From positions 1,364,456-1,428,455 of the forward strand of contig CM030944.1 of the NCBI GenBank assembly GCA_018136815.1: a stretch of 64,000 nucleotides of DNA, read 5' to 3'. Below the pieces are notes generated by a model. The model saw only the letters and a list, made by a program, of their open reading frames with translations. It had not been told where the DNA came from and did no database searches. Numbering within the stretch: position 1 is the first letter of the stretch; every line of letters starts with the position of its first letter. The position numbers and the translations under genes were made by a program. This document shows positions 33,973 to 44,346 of the stretch, piece after piece. The stretch comes from Isochrysis galbana. Its lineage: Eukaryota > Haptophyta > Isochrysidales > Isochrysidaceae.

Positions 33973-34215
33973 AAATGTTATATCCTAGCCAACCCCACTA
34001 GCTAATTGGACACAACTTTTCAGTCCCGGAATCCCGCCATGCCTGACGAGCCAGGTGTCCGAGTGATACCGGAGGGAGGGGGCACTGCCCCTTCTCTTCG
34101 ATATTTGCCCCCCGCCTCCAGTGCCAGTGCATGCACCGACCCTGCGCACACCAACGCGTCCTCTCCTCGAGACCACGTTGGGGGAAAACCCCTTTCGGGT
34201 TTCGGGTAAAACAAC
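33973..34215 (+). repeat. Dispersed repeat family A, copy 1
   Basis: It starts TATCCTAGCCAACCCC, contains GACGAGCCAGGTGTCCGAGT, a GGGGGCACTGCCCC palindrome and CGATATTTG, and ends at CCCCTTTCGGGTTTCGGG. Copies lie at 47755-47945 (plus) and 57965-58115 (minus). The minus copy is next to a transposase, so the family may be its non-autonomous ends. Confidence 0.75.
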
Positions 34216-34602
34216 GCGGGGGGGGGGGCACTCGTGAAACTGGGGGCCTAGAGCGCTAATCACTCTCGCCTGAGCGCCGGAGCGAGTGGCCGCGACGAGC
34301 CGCGGCCCTTCCCTCCTGGCCCTGGCGCCCCCCGTCTTATCTTACCTAAATCGCGCGAGAAGACACGTTATTATCGCCGGAGAGGTGTAGGTATTGTTGG
34401 CCTTTCATGAGAGTGAGAGGGCAGAGAACGGGATGCTACAGTGAGGACGTATTTTCACGTTTTGCGGTATATATTTTTTACATATTTGGGCGCATCTTGT
34501 ACATATTTCAACATATTTTTACTCTAATTCTCTCCTTCTTCTCTATTCCTGTGTGGACGGAGGCGCGACGGCGGGAAACTCAGCTCGCGCGGCGGGGCGC
34601 GG

Positions 34603-36315
34603 ATGGGCTCGTGGGTCTACGCCTCGAGCGGTGAGCGCAAGGCCAACGGAACGGCGCAGCGGGAGAGCTGGAGCTCGTGGCCGACGTGCCGTTCGGGCCG
34701 CGCACAGTCCCCGGTCGACGTGCGCACCGCGCACACCGCGCTCTCGCGTAGTGAGCTGGGGGTGGCGCCAGCGCTCGCCATCCGCTTGCCACTCCTCCTC
34801 AAGAACACCGGCCACAGCTTCCAGGTGCACGAGACGGCGGCGCAGCTGCACGTTCTTCCCGAAGGTGGTGGGACGCAGCCTGTCCTTGCGCAGCCGCCTG
34901 TCAGCAAGGGATACACGCTCATTCAAGGCCTCAGGTACAACTGGTATCAGGTGCAGCTCGCCTCTCTCGCCCTTCCTTCCCGCGCTGGGCAGAACACAGC
35001 TAAGGGCGCGATGGCATGCTTACTCATGAAATCATTCGAATGCCGCCTTCAGGTGCACTATCACACGCCTTCGGAGAACACGGTCGACGGCCAGCATGCT
35101 ACGCTCGAGGCTCACTTTGTGCACCAACTTGCGGATGGGGAGTATGAGGGAGAGGGAAGCCTCGCTGGCACGAATAATCACATGGCCGTCATAGCTGTCA
35201 TGTATGACCTTTCGCCGGACGATTCATGCGACGAGGAGCTGGCCACCTTCTGGAACGACTTTCCGTTCGACGCCAGTGGGGAGGGTAGTACCAGTGCGTC
35301 GGGCAACATGGATTACCCTCAATATGCGTCCTCCACAGCAATTGTAGACCTCGGAAGCATACTCCGCCGCTTCCTTCCCGGCGGATACTACTCTTGGATT
35401 GGTTCTCTCACCACACCTCCATGCACAGAAGGTGTGAGCTGGACATTGCTGAAGACACGAGGCGCCATCTGTTCTTCCCAACTCGAACGACTTCAGCAGG
35501 CGCTTGCAGCGTCGCAGGATGGTGTGTCGGTGAACAACCGCGTGGTCCAGCCTCTTCATCTCCGCGTAGTGGTTGAGACGCCTGGTATCCAACGTGGCAA
35601 TGAACCAGTTCTGATGGAAGCCGTTGTAATCTTGCTGGTCGCCGTGCTCGTCCTCTGTGTCGTGTGCGTTGTCAGCCTCCGGCGAGGGCGCAAGGCATGG
35701 GTGGGTACGCAAAGATCTATGTGGGGCCCACAGCGATGGGTTTCTGCAGCTTCCAGCTACATGAGCTCTTCCCATGCTTCTGGGCCTAGTGTCACATTGT
35801 ATAGTGGGACCAGCTTCGATAGCAGCGTCGGCCAACCCTCGTTTGGGCATACACCAATAGGGACGACTGGTACCCTCGAGAAAAGTACCCCAACATGTCA
35901 TTCTTGTGCGCTAAGCACGGCAAGCCCGCTCAAACGGCTAAGTCGAGGAGTTGGAATTCGCCCCAAATGCCAACCAATGGATGCCACGGCAGAGCTAAGC
36001 TTCAGCGTTAATCATTCCGCGGATGGTACTGAAATGCCTGGCGCTGCAAGTGTTGGCGTCCGTCCAGGTTTCGCTACAAACCCGGATTCCGGGTGTGCTG
36101 ACATACATGCCAACAGAGCCTGCCCACCTTCAGCACCTTGTTCCCCTGCGCCCTCCGCAGCGGACTGTGCGGTCCACTCCTTCCAGTCCAGTCACCACCT
36201 GGCAAATAATCTAGACGGTCGCACGCCCATTTCTTCCTGTGGCGTCTCGCCTGCGAGTTCGACCGATGGGGATGGCACTTCCGTGTTGAAGCCATTGGTC
36301 AAGCTCCATAAGTAG
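34603..36315 (+). CDS. Alpha-carbonic anhydrase with C-terminal membrane anchor and cytosolic tail
   Basis: The catalytic domain reads WVYASSGER, GRAQSPVDV, QVHYHTPSENTVDG, LEAHFVH and GSLTTPPCTEGVSW. The three zinc histidines are present (HYH and EAHF). The gate-keeping Thr of the VTW motif is Ser. A 102-nt intron at 34951-35052 (CAG/GTGCAG to TTCAG) is in frame and stop-free, so reading through it would insert 34 residues before the zinc site; spliced length is about 536 residues. A hydrophobic segment (EAVVILLVAVLVLCVVCVV) and a basic stop-transfer, then a Ser-rich tail of about 200 residues, make it a type I-like membrane protein. An in-frame stop at 34525 precedes ATG 34603, yet no signal peptide is visible, so an upstream exon may exist. 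It likely hydrates CO2 outside the membrane. Confidence 0.88.
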   Translation: MGSWVYASSGERKANGTAQRESWSSWPTCRSGRAQSPVDVRTAHTALSRSELGVAPALAIRLPLLLKNTGHSFQVHETAAQLHVLPEGGGTQPVLAQPPVSKGYTLIQGLRYNWYQVQLASLALPSRAGQNTAKGAMACLLMKSFECRLQVHYHTPSENTVDGQHATLEAHFVHQLADGEYEGEGSLAGTNNHMAVIAVMYDLSPDDSCDEELATFWNDFPFDASGEGSTSASGNMDYPQYASSTAIVDLGSILRRFLPGGYYSWIGSLTTPPCTEGVSWTLLKTRGAICSSQLERLQQALAASQDGVSVNNRVVQPLHLRVVVETPGIQRGNEPVLMEAVVILLVAVLVLCVVCVVSLRRGRKAWVGTQRSMWGPQRWVSAASSYMSSSHASGPSVTLYSGTSFDSSVGQPSFGHTPIGTTGTLEKSTPTCHSCALSTASPLKRLSRGVGIRPKCQPMDATAELSFSVNHSADGTEMPGAASVGVRPGFATNPDSGCADIHANRACPPSAPCSPAPSAADCAVHSFQSSHHLANNLDGRTPISSCGVSPASSTDGDGTSVLKPLVKLHK

Positions 36316-36787
36316 GAGGATTAACGCGCACGCATGAGCTTTCTCATTCGGGAGTACCTGATTGCGATTTTCTTTTGACGCGAGTACGTGGTACAGTCCG
36401 CGAATATCAGCTCAAGCATCAACCATCCAAATGCCATGAGCGCAAACTTCACAACTCTATTTGAACAACTCTATTTACAACGGAAATGCGAAAACGGGCA
36501 GTCCTCGTTCGTGGGGTGAGCATGCCCGTGCGTCGGCTACTCTGCAAGATAAAAATCATCTATTGTAGCATCTCCAATCTCGTCTTCGGCAGGTCCCTAT
36601 TTTTATAGGGACTCATAGAGCAGAAAAGTTAGGGAAGGCACATAGGGACCTTGCCAGGTCTCTCCTCTCACGTGACTCCGAGACCACAATCGAGCAATCC
36701 GCACCAAAAAGTTAGTTGTGTGCAGTTCTAAAATTGCCACCCAAGAACTTCAGCAGAATCTTCCGACTATTGATGAGGGGGTTGACG

Positions 36788-36889
<102 letters not shown>

Positions 36890-37345
36890 GAGCATTAGTC
36901 TCACTACTCTCAGTAGCCCGGTACTATCACGACAGCCCTCAGCGCACCTGCCCGTACACCTTGGCGCGCGCGTGCTGTTGCCAGCCAGATACATACACGT
37001 ATGCACCCCTCCAAATCTCCCCCCTCGCAGGCCCCGGGCTCCCATTCTAACTCCCCACAAGTCAAAATGAGGGAAACCCCATTGAGGCGGACCGACCTAC
37101 GTACCTACGTCGGGCGACTCTCCGGGAATAAGCACCGGGGGGGGGGGGGGGGGTTGGAATGAGGGGGCGGAGGGGTGCTTGCGCTTGCCGTGGCAGGGAG
37201 TCCTGTCTTGAGTGAGCGCTAGCCCCGTCCCTTTGTCGCACCGCGGACCATAAAAAGTTGTTAGCATTAATCATAAGATTAGGTTGCCCCTCAGGCTGAA
37301 GTAAGTGCCTGTAAACTTGTTATCCGGCCCGTCAGTCAATCTCAT

Positions 37346-37425
37346 GCCCTGCCTCTTGGCATGGGCTGAGCACTCAACACCCTGACCCAGACCCCCAGTG
37401 GGCGCGGGTCGGGACTCGCACTCCC
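37346..37425 (+). repeat. Dispersed repeat family B, copy 1
   Basis: CACTCAACACCCTGACCCAG then GTGGGCGCGGGTCGGGACTC. It is about 80% identical to 61035-61111. Confidence 0.7.
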
Positions 37426-38250
37426 TAGGCCCCCATGGGCCTGCACTCGTACTGACCTTCCCCCCCCTCCTGGTCACCAGGCAGACAGGGGACTGTGGGG
37501 GGCACCAAAGGACATCGAGGCACGCGCTGAAGAGGCAGGAGAGGCCAGGGGCTGAGCCCCAGCCTCCACTGCCCCCTAAGCTGCCTGGCTGGTCCTCTAG
37601 GAGCCCCCTCAGGACCTTTGAGAGCAGGTCGAGGCGCGCGCCATGGGCACGCGCCGCAGGAGGGGGCGAAGAGAGAGTGGAGTGTGGGAGTGCAGAACTC
37701 GATGGTCCCCGAACCGGGGATGCAACGATAACCGAGTCCCGTTTACATTAGTAAACGGGCGGAGTGAAGGGCTGGCGACAGGCGGAGGAGCGGAGGGAGC
37801 GGCGCAAGCTCGCCCAGGGATACCCTCTCAAAGTATGGTTGCCCTGGGCGCCGTCGTTTATTCTGCGGAGGATTGCTCGGACAGGCTTGCCCTGCCCTAA
37901 GGGCCTCTCACTCTCAAAGGGAAGCGTCAAAGACTCGCTCCCCCCCTCCCCGGTGCTTTTCCCTGGTAAGCCTTCAATGTACATGTTACATTGGCGACGA
38001 ACTGGGTTTTCACCCCGAAGAGCTTGTGGGGAGTCCTGACGGGAGCCGGGGGCATGCGAGGGGGGAGGTACAGCAACAGGTGCGCTTACTTACTTAGCTT
38101 TGTTTGTATGTGCCTTGGGATGTGGTGCGGTCATGCGCGTCGTGGCCTGGCGTGTTGGTGCAAGTCTAGTGGGAGTAGAGGCACTAACGCTCAAGTATAT
38201 TAAAAAAACTTGTTATCCGTCACCAAAGTGCACATTGTTCACCTCACCGT

Positions 38251-41200
38251 TTATTCCACTAAAAAGAGCCCCTCTATCAAGGCCAAGCGCAGAGTAACGG
38301 GTTGCCGGCAGGTTGGGCAACGGCGTTGGCCATTGCTACTCTGAAGCCACTCGGCGATACAATCTCGGTGATATTGGTGGCCACATCGCAGGGCCACCGT
38401 TTCGAGCCCGCTGCGTATGCCCTTCTCGCTAGCCGAGCGCTCCGTATCGCTACGGCGAACCTCTTTCGGGGAGTTAGCATTGCGATCACCACCCCATGAT
38501 AGTTCTGGTTGCGAAAGTGGATCCATGCAAATAACGCAGTCGCACGTCGAGAAGACGCGGGTCGGTTTGGAGAATTCCATTGTGGGCGCCTTTGAACGAG
38601 GGCCGTCGGCGCGTGACTCATCTGTACGGGCTCTATGCCTCTCCCTATGCATTCTCTCTAGTTGTACCAGAACCGCGCGCGTTTCCCTCCGGGACGCCTC
38701 TTCCACAACAGCTTGCGCACGCAGATAGGCAGAGGCTAGGACCAGTGTAAGAATGATGTATCGCCTTGCAATGGCGTTAAAGAGGAGAACGAGCGCGAGC
38801 TGAATGGCGGCGAGTGCACGCGGAGCAATTGCTCGCCTGTCCCCCGAATTGAGGTTGGCGCGGGAGCGCGAAGAGAGTGCGAACGTCACCCATACCACCA
38901 ATCCAAACGTTCGCTGTTTGTGGAGCCCCTGCGAGTCGCTTAGATGGGCAGCTGCGATGACAGCTTTCGATGCTGCACCAGCGTGGGGAAGCAACCCAGA
39001 ATTCAACACGCGCGAAGGCGCAGCAAAAAGATTGAAGGCCACGCCGGCATTGGCGGTTAGAAGTGCGAGACCCCACTCACACCCGCGATCCACAACCGCC
39101 ATCGCGACGATGATGGCACTCGACGCATGTGCTCCCAACTTCTCTTGAAGCCTCCACCATGCGCCAGAGGAATGCAGGCGGAATGCTGCAGACAACAATA
39201 TAGCCGAGGCCATGAGCGACAACACGGCGTTGCCCCACACGGCTTTCAAGCCATGGACAATTGTTGCACGTATGAGTAGCCTGACGAAGCGGAGCACAGG
39301 GGCAAGCAGCAACGCGACGGAGACCTTCAGCTTCCGCATAACGCTTTGGAGAAAGGCCAAGAGCAAGCCGATTGACTCACCAGCTATGCGGAAGAGGGCT
39401 CTAGTCCCATTACGAAGCACAGCGAGTACAGTATTTGCCCCTGCTTGGCAGGCGTTCAGCATGCATCGGGCAGCCCAAACGGTTCCAAAGTCGCATGCAA
39501 TGACTCCAAGCTCGCCGAGACGTTGCAAACGCAACCACCCAAACCACCAGCCGTTTAAAAACATAGCGCCGCTCGTTGATACCGCCAAGGCGAGGGCTGC
39601 GGCCAGGGCATCGAGCCATCTACCCGAGAGAACATGAAAGAGCAAAGCATCAAAGAAGAGATACGCCGAGGCGACCGCAGCAACACAACTTACCAATGGC
39701 CAGCGGTGTGAGATCAAACGGCCGGCGGGCATAAGCACAAGTCGAACAACCGCTCGGCCGGTTTGATGAAGAAAACGGAAAATAACGACCCTTACGGCAC
39801 TCACTTGGCGGCGAAGACGACGCCTCGCCCACCCGACTCTCCGAACAAATGGGAGTAGCACTAGGCGCACGATTGAGGCTATCGCTGTGCATACTACATG
39901 GGTCAGCCAGGAATGTGCAACAATTGTACGATGCTGTACAAAGCGGAACATCTGCGCTACTCTTCGAGCGACCGGGAGTAGCACCAGGCGAACCGTTGTA
40001 GATATCAAGACGCGTAAAAAACGAATCAGCGAGCAGCATGCTTCACGGAAGTACTTCGCCGCAACAGCACTAGGCGCCGAGACCAGCCCTTGCCCCACCG
40101 GCAAAGCAAAGTTTCGCGCCACGAGTTCAGCTGCGTAGAGCTTGCAAATGGTGTGCACAGATACCGCTAATGCTGCCGACAAGAGTGAAATGCCAAAATC
40201 ATTGTGCCACGGGATCACGAATGCGTCAAGATGAAGAAGTCCAGCAGCCAATCCTAATTTGAGGTTTCTCGCGGCTAGCCTTCGAGCACCGTCCGCGATG
40301 TCGAGGACATACACGAAGGCCATCGCCACCGCACTTTCAACTAGCGAGCACAACGCAACCACACACGCCCGACAACACACAACAAGGTCGCAAATAGCAC
40401 CAAGTGACAGCGCGCGGAAATGAGCGAGCTTGCTAAGTACCGCTGCGGCTGCATCATGAAGCCACGGGACATCCATGACAACCTCGATGAATGTGACACA
40501 AGCAAAGCGACCGGCAGCCAGGCCAATTGCAATCTCTAATCCCCACGGCCACACCTTAAATTGGGTCTCCAAAGCGATTGATTGCGGATTTCTCAAGGCC
40601 GATGACGATGGTGATGGGTAGATTGATGCCCAACCAAGCGCAGACAGCGGCGAAGCAAGAGCCTGGCATCTGAGCACGAAGAGGGCAATCGCGCCGACAA
40701 TAATACTCTGGAACAAGCGGGCGTGAGGCGGCGGCGCCAGCGCTTGTTTTATGAACGCCTTGGCTGGCCCACTCAACAGTTGCCGCAGCCATTCAATCTG
40801 CCAGTGCCTTCCAAGAGATGCTTCTAGGCCCCCTAATATAGCTAGTGCTGATGCGAGCCACCCAACGGATAAGGCACCACAAGGCATAGCATGCCGATGC
40901 AGAGCGGTCACAAGGTGCGTGAGAGGATTGGGTGCGGGGCCGCTGCGCCATACGTCGTGTGCCACAGCATTGATGGCGCAGGCACATTGCGACAACGCAT
41001 TTCCATAGTGTGCTGCGTCCTCATTCAGCGCGATGACAGCCAACACCCCAGCATGCAAAAGGGCGTACCCCAAAACGATGCCACGCCGCCTCCATGTGCA
41101 CACGGCAACGTAATGAGCCATAGACGAGGCGACCCGTCCGGTACAAAAAACTAGTGTCCCGAAGAAGACGAGCAACTTGTGTAGAACCCGCAAAACTTCA

Positions 41201-42609
41201 TGTAGAAGGCGCGATGCTCTAGATGCAGTAAGTGCAAGTATCCGCCACAACCAAGTGCACGCCAACCCGAGAAATTTCGATAACAAGGTAACGGACCACT
41301 TCAGGAGATCCAGTGGCGCCGCCACCACGCGTGCTAGTACCCGAGATTCCATGGCGCAGGCCATGCACGACACAGCATACCAAGCAAGTAGAACACCAGT
41401 GTGTGTAAAGGCAGTTGCACACATGTCTGGGCCCACAACTTGATTGCCGGTTGCCTTACCACGAATGCGCAACACTGAGTGGAGAGCGAGCGTCAAGCGC
41501 TTCACAGAGAACCATTTTGGCCCGAGAGGCGGATCTCTTTCGCTTGGCTTCAAATGACGCCCAGTCAGGATGAACGCCGCGCCGAGCTGAAAGGCCTCCA
41601 GGGAGATCAGCAGGTTCCACAAGCTGCGGGCACCATGCTCGTGAAGCCGCCCAAGATAGGCGAAATTCGCGCAGCGTGAGGCAAGGACCAGGAATACGGG
41701 CAATAGCAATGCAGCGACGGCGCCACGCAAGTACTGGTCATGTCGCAGGTGCGTCGTGTAGGTGTGGTCGACGAGCAGCGACGCGAGCATTGAAAGGCAG
41801 ATCGACATTATTGCCGCGGCCAAGCGGCAGAGGAATGGCGCCGAACGTGAGAGCAAACTCCAAAGACCTAATCGACTGAAGGCCGATTTGAGCAACGAAA
41901 CCAAGGCAACACCGGTGATGATCAAACCTGGCGCCGCCACTATCCACGTGTCTCGCAGCCAATGGCCCTGCGATGGAACATGCGACTTGAGACTAAGGAG
42001 CGCATCGGACATACGCTCGGTGAGGCGGATGAGCGGCGTTGAGTGATCCGACTCTGACGCTGGGAAGCTGTACGCATGAATTGCGCACTCTGTCACGCAA
42101 CCATGTAGCGCTTGCCACACAGCACCAAATGCATCGAGCGGCCATGGCGGCGTATCGACCCATGACAGCACCCGCTCATCGAGAGAGTGAGCCGACTCGT
42201 TCTCTGCAGGTGTTGCTGTAGGATCGCCATGGTAGTAGTAATAGAGCACTCCAGTTAAGAGGGTGCCAACCTTGGCCTGATTGTTGCCCTTCATCGATAC
42301 GAGCACTGCGAAGATTGCCACGAGACCGAGGATGCCCCCATACCTCACGAGGACAAAGAACACAAATACGAGAGCATAGATAATGAGCGCAATGGCGATT
42401 GCGAGTCCGCGCATGAAGTTCCTGATTGAGGAGAAGCCGTTTTTGTACGCACTGAAGGCAATTATCGCGAGCGGTGGAAAGGGGGCGAGCATCAGCAGCA
42501 GCGTGAGATGTGAGCGGAGACCGGCAATCCCGAGGGCGGTAAAGCGGAAGCCGAGCCATACGAGCCCACAAAAGATGGCTAAGGAGAGGTGGTCAGAGCG
42601 GCGGGCCAT
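38251..42609 (-). CDS. Large polytopic membrane RING-H2 protein, probable E3 ubiquitin ligase, intronless
   Basis: 1452 residues from MARRSDHLSLAIFCGLVW (ATG at 42609). The frame continues 63 codons further to 42798 through purine/pyrimidine low complexity, which I read as 5' leader. Many hydrophobic segments (well over ten) spread over the first 1300 residues, with a repetitive basic motif of VRLVLLP(V/F)(A/V)RRV type around 1000-1080 that suggests internal duplication. The C-terminus is a RING-H2: CVIC, a roughly 40-residue insertion rich in charged residues, then RCGHQYHRDCIAEWL and RRCPTCR. Membrane RING-H2 ligases act in ER-associated or endosomal degradation. The long intronless frame is unusual beside its intron-rich neighbours. 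No known full-length family is recognised. Confidence 0.85.
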   Translation of the reverse strand: MARRSDHLSLAIFCGLVWLGFRFTALGIAGLRSHLTLLLMLAPFPPLAIIAFSAYKNGFSSIRNFMRGLAIAIALIIYALVFVFFVLVRYGGILGLVAIFAVLVSMKGNNQAKVGTLLTGVLYYYYHGDPTATPAENESAHSLDERVLSWVDTPPWPLDAFGAVWQALHGCVTECAIHAYSFPASESDHSTPLIRLTERMSDALLSLKSHVPSQGHWLRDTWIVAAPGLIITGVALVSLLKSAFSRLGLWSLLSRSAPFLCRLAAAIMSICLSMLASLLVDHTYTTHLRHDQYLRGAVAALLLPVFLVLASRCANFAYLGRLHEHGARSLWNLLISLEAFQLGAAFILTGRHLKPSERDPPLGPKWFSVKRLTLALHSVLRIRGKATGNQVVGPDMCATAFTHTGVLLAWYAVSCMACAMESRVLARVVAAPLDLLKWSVTLLSKFLGLACTWLWRILALTASRASRLLHEVLRVLHKLLVFFGTLVFCTGRVASSMAHYVAVCTWRRRGIVLGYALLHAGVLAVIALNEDAAHYGNALSQCACAINAVAHDVWRSGPAPNPLTHLVTALHRHAMPCGALSVGWLASALAILGGLEASLGRHWQIEWLRQLLSGPAKAFIKQALAPPPHARLFQSIIVGAIALFVLRCQALASPLSALGWASIYPSPSSSALRNPQSIALETQFKVWPWGLEIAIGLAAGRFACVTFIEVVMDVPWLHDAAAAVLSKLAHFRALSLGAICDLVVCCRACVVALCSLVESAVAMAFVYVLDIADGARRLAARNLKLGLAAGLLHLDAFVIPWHNDFGISLLSAALAVSVHTICKLYAAELVARNFALPVGQGLVSAPSAVAAKYFREACCSLIRFLRVLISTTVRLVLLPVARRVAQMFRFVQHRTIVAHSWLTHVVCTAIASIVRLVLLPFVRRVGWARRRLRRQVSAVRVVIFRFLHQTGRAVVRLVLMPAGRLISHRWPLVSCVAAVASAYLFFDALLFHVLSGRWLDALAAALALAVSTSGAMFLNGWWFGWLRLQRLGELGVIACDFGTVWAARCMLNACQAGANTVLAVLRNGTRALFRIAGESIGLLLAFLQSVMRKLKVSVALLLAPVLRFVRLLIRATIVHGLKAVWGNAVLSLMASAILLSAAFRLHSSGAWWRLQEKLGAHASSAIIVAMAVVDRGCEWGLALLTANAGVAFNLFAAPSRVLNSGLLPHAGAASKAVIAAAHLSDSQGLHKQRTFGLVVWVTFALSSRSRANLNSGDRRAIAPRALAAIQLALVLLFNAIARRYIILTLVLASAYLRAQAVVEEASRRETRAVLVQLERMHRERHRARTDESRADGPRSKAPTMEFSKPTRVFSTCDCVICMDPLSQPELSWGGDRNANSPKEVRRSDTERSASEKGIRSGLETVALRCGHQYHRDCIAEWLQSSNGQRRCPTCRQPVTLRLALIEGLFLVE

Positions 42610-42800
42610 AGCGATGGGGATAGAGTGAGGGAGAGAGGGTGGGAGAGGTTGGGCGAGCGAGGAGAGCGGAGGCGCGAAGGGCCGGGGGAGAGAGCCGGGC
42701 GAGCCGAATGTGGAAGGAGGAGAGGGCGGAGGAGAGAGAGGCGCGCTGCTCCCGCGTCGGCGGCACCAGCGAGCGGGCGAGGAGGGGGAGGGAAACAACT
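42610..42800 (-). promoter_or_regulatory. Pyrimidine-rich 5' leader of the RING gene
   Basis: On the minus strand this is a nearly continuous C/T-rich tract directly before ATG 42609. It keeps the upstream frame open and creates the alternative start at 42798. Confidence 0.45.
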
Positions 42801-43450
42801 CTCAGCAAATCATCTCATGAGGGAGACCTCCTACAGACGGTCCGCGTCGAGGACGTGGTTCGTTCTCCTTTCTATCGTGTTCGGAGGTCACATTGTTTGG
42901 GGAGGGGGTGGGGGGGGGGGGGGCGTTGCAGAGACTCAACACTGCGACTCGACGACGGCGACTTGGCGGGCGAGTCTCGCTTTTTTCTTCTCCTTAAAAG
43001 GATTCAAAGTAGTGGGAGGGGCATATTGGCTCCGCGCGCGACCCCAGCGGCAACCACCTCTGTGCAGTGGCGAGGCTGGTTTCCTCCTTGGAAACAGCTC
43101 GCGAAGGCGCACCGGCTAGCACGGTTCCTCCGGGAAGACCGGAATGGGCTCATGGGGAGAACAGGGGAAGCCAAGATCGGGCATTTGGGATTTGGAATTG
43201 AGAATTGACGGGGAAGGGCACGGAACGCGGAATGCGCGACTCGAAAGGATCACTCGGGGAACTCGGGCGTCGTCAGTCCGTCGGACTATATTCGTTTCTG
43301 TCGTTCGTCGTTCGTCGCTTCGTCGCTCTTGTTCTCGTTCTCGTTCCCGTTCTCGTCCCTCGTTCTCAACACTCCATCAGTACCAAACCTCACCCTCAGC
43401 CCCAGCCTCAGCCTCAGCGCCTCAGCCTATCCATCCCTGTTTGCCCAACC

Positions 43451-44082
43451 ATGTCCGCTCCGTCCTCGCGCTCGCCCTCGCCCAAGCCCGTCCTCACGCC
43501 TTCCTCTATTAAGGAGGTGGTCAAGCTCGCTCGCCATCCCATCACTCTCCGCCGCTCCCGCCGCGCCTCCTGCCGATCGACCCCCTTCCGTCTCCTCGCA
43601 TATCGAGCCAGTTGTCATGTTCGATCCGTCAAAGGCAACTATCAGTAAACTGATAGGGTCATGGAGCGCGCGCCGCCTCCCGCCCTCGCTGCCGCCGCCC
43701 TCGCCGCAATGGATGAAGCAATGATGGACAAGGCGGCTTGCCTTCATTTGGTCTCCTTTTCCTCCGGTTTCTTCCCCTCCCGCGGGGAGTCTCACCCTAC
43801 CATGAGCCCCCGCGCGAGCACCCCGAAGGGGAAGGGGAGCACCACGTACGCGACGAGAACGGCGTCGCCTTGGCTCGGCATGAGGGATCGTCCCGAGAGG
43901 AGGGCCTCTTGCCTTCTTCTGCTGCTTGGTGAGCGCACTCCATTGTGAATTGTGAACGAGTGAGTCGATGGACCCATTTGACGTGCCCATCAACTCGGTT
44001 GCGAAAGTGCATCCAGACGTTGTTCGAGGCAGCGGCAGCAATGGCAATGGCGGTGGCGGAGTACATCATGCACTGCTTTAGT
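43451..44082 (+). CDS. Possible small multi-exon gene, family unknown
   Basis: A pyrimidine-rich leader with CAGCCT repeats precedes ATG 43451 (MSAPSSRSPSPKPVLTPSSI). Further coding-like blocks lie at about 43770-43930 (HEPPREHPEGEGEHHVRDEN, ending at a GTGAGC donor) and 43969-44082 (MDPFDVPINSVAKVHPDVVR to a stop). The frames differ, so introns or frame errors separate them. I could not fix the splice sites. An overlapping minus-strand frame of 206 codons is less protein-like. Confidence 0.3.
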
Positions 44083-44144
44083 CCCGTCGCGCGCTCAGGA
44101 ATTGGCTGCGTACGGAGTAAGAATATCATAAGGTTTTTTTAAAT

Positions 44145-44258
44145 GCATGCCAGGAGGATGGGTGGTTCCTTCCCCACGGCAGGGGAGGATTGGAGAGGGG
44201 GGGGGGGGCTCGTGCCCCCCCATCCCCCCATGGGGTGAACCAAGTATAAACTTAGTTG
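44145..44258 (-). repeat. Dispersed repeat family C, copy 1
   Basis: GCATGCCAGGAGGAT through a G-run and CTCGTGCCCCCC to CCAAGTATAAACTTAG. It is the reverse complement of 61118-61232 with few differences. The AAGTTTATACTTGGTTC end also appears at 24060. Confidence 0.75.
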
Positions 44259-44346
44259 AGTTGAGAGTACAATAAGGGGGAAATCTACCTAGAGCCCTAG
44301 TAATAGATGGACGACACTCGGCCGCGTTCAAAACGGCGAGGAAGAA

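Noticed and set aside
43427-44047. A 206-codon minus-strand gene
   Set aside because: Its composition is Gly/Arg low complexity, and the plus strand has better coding blocks and a leader.
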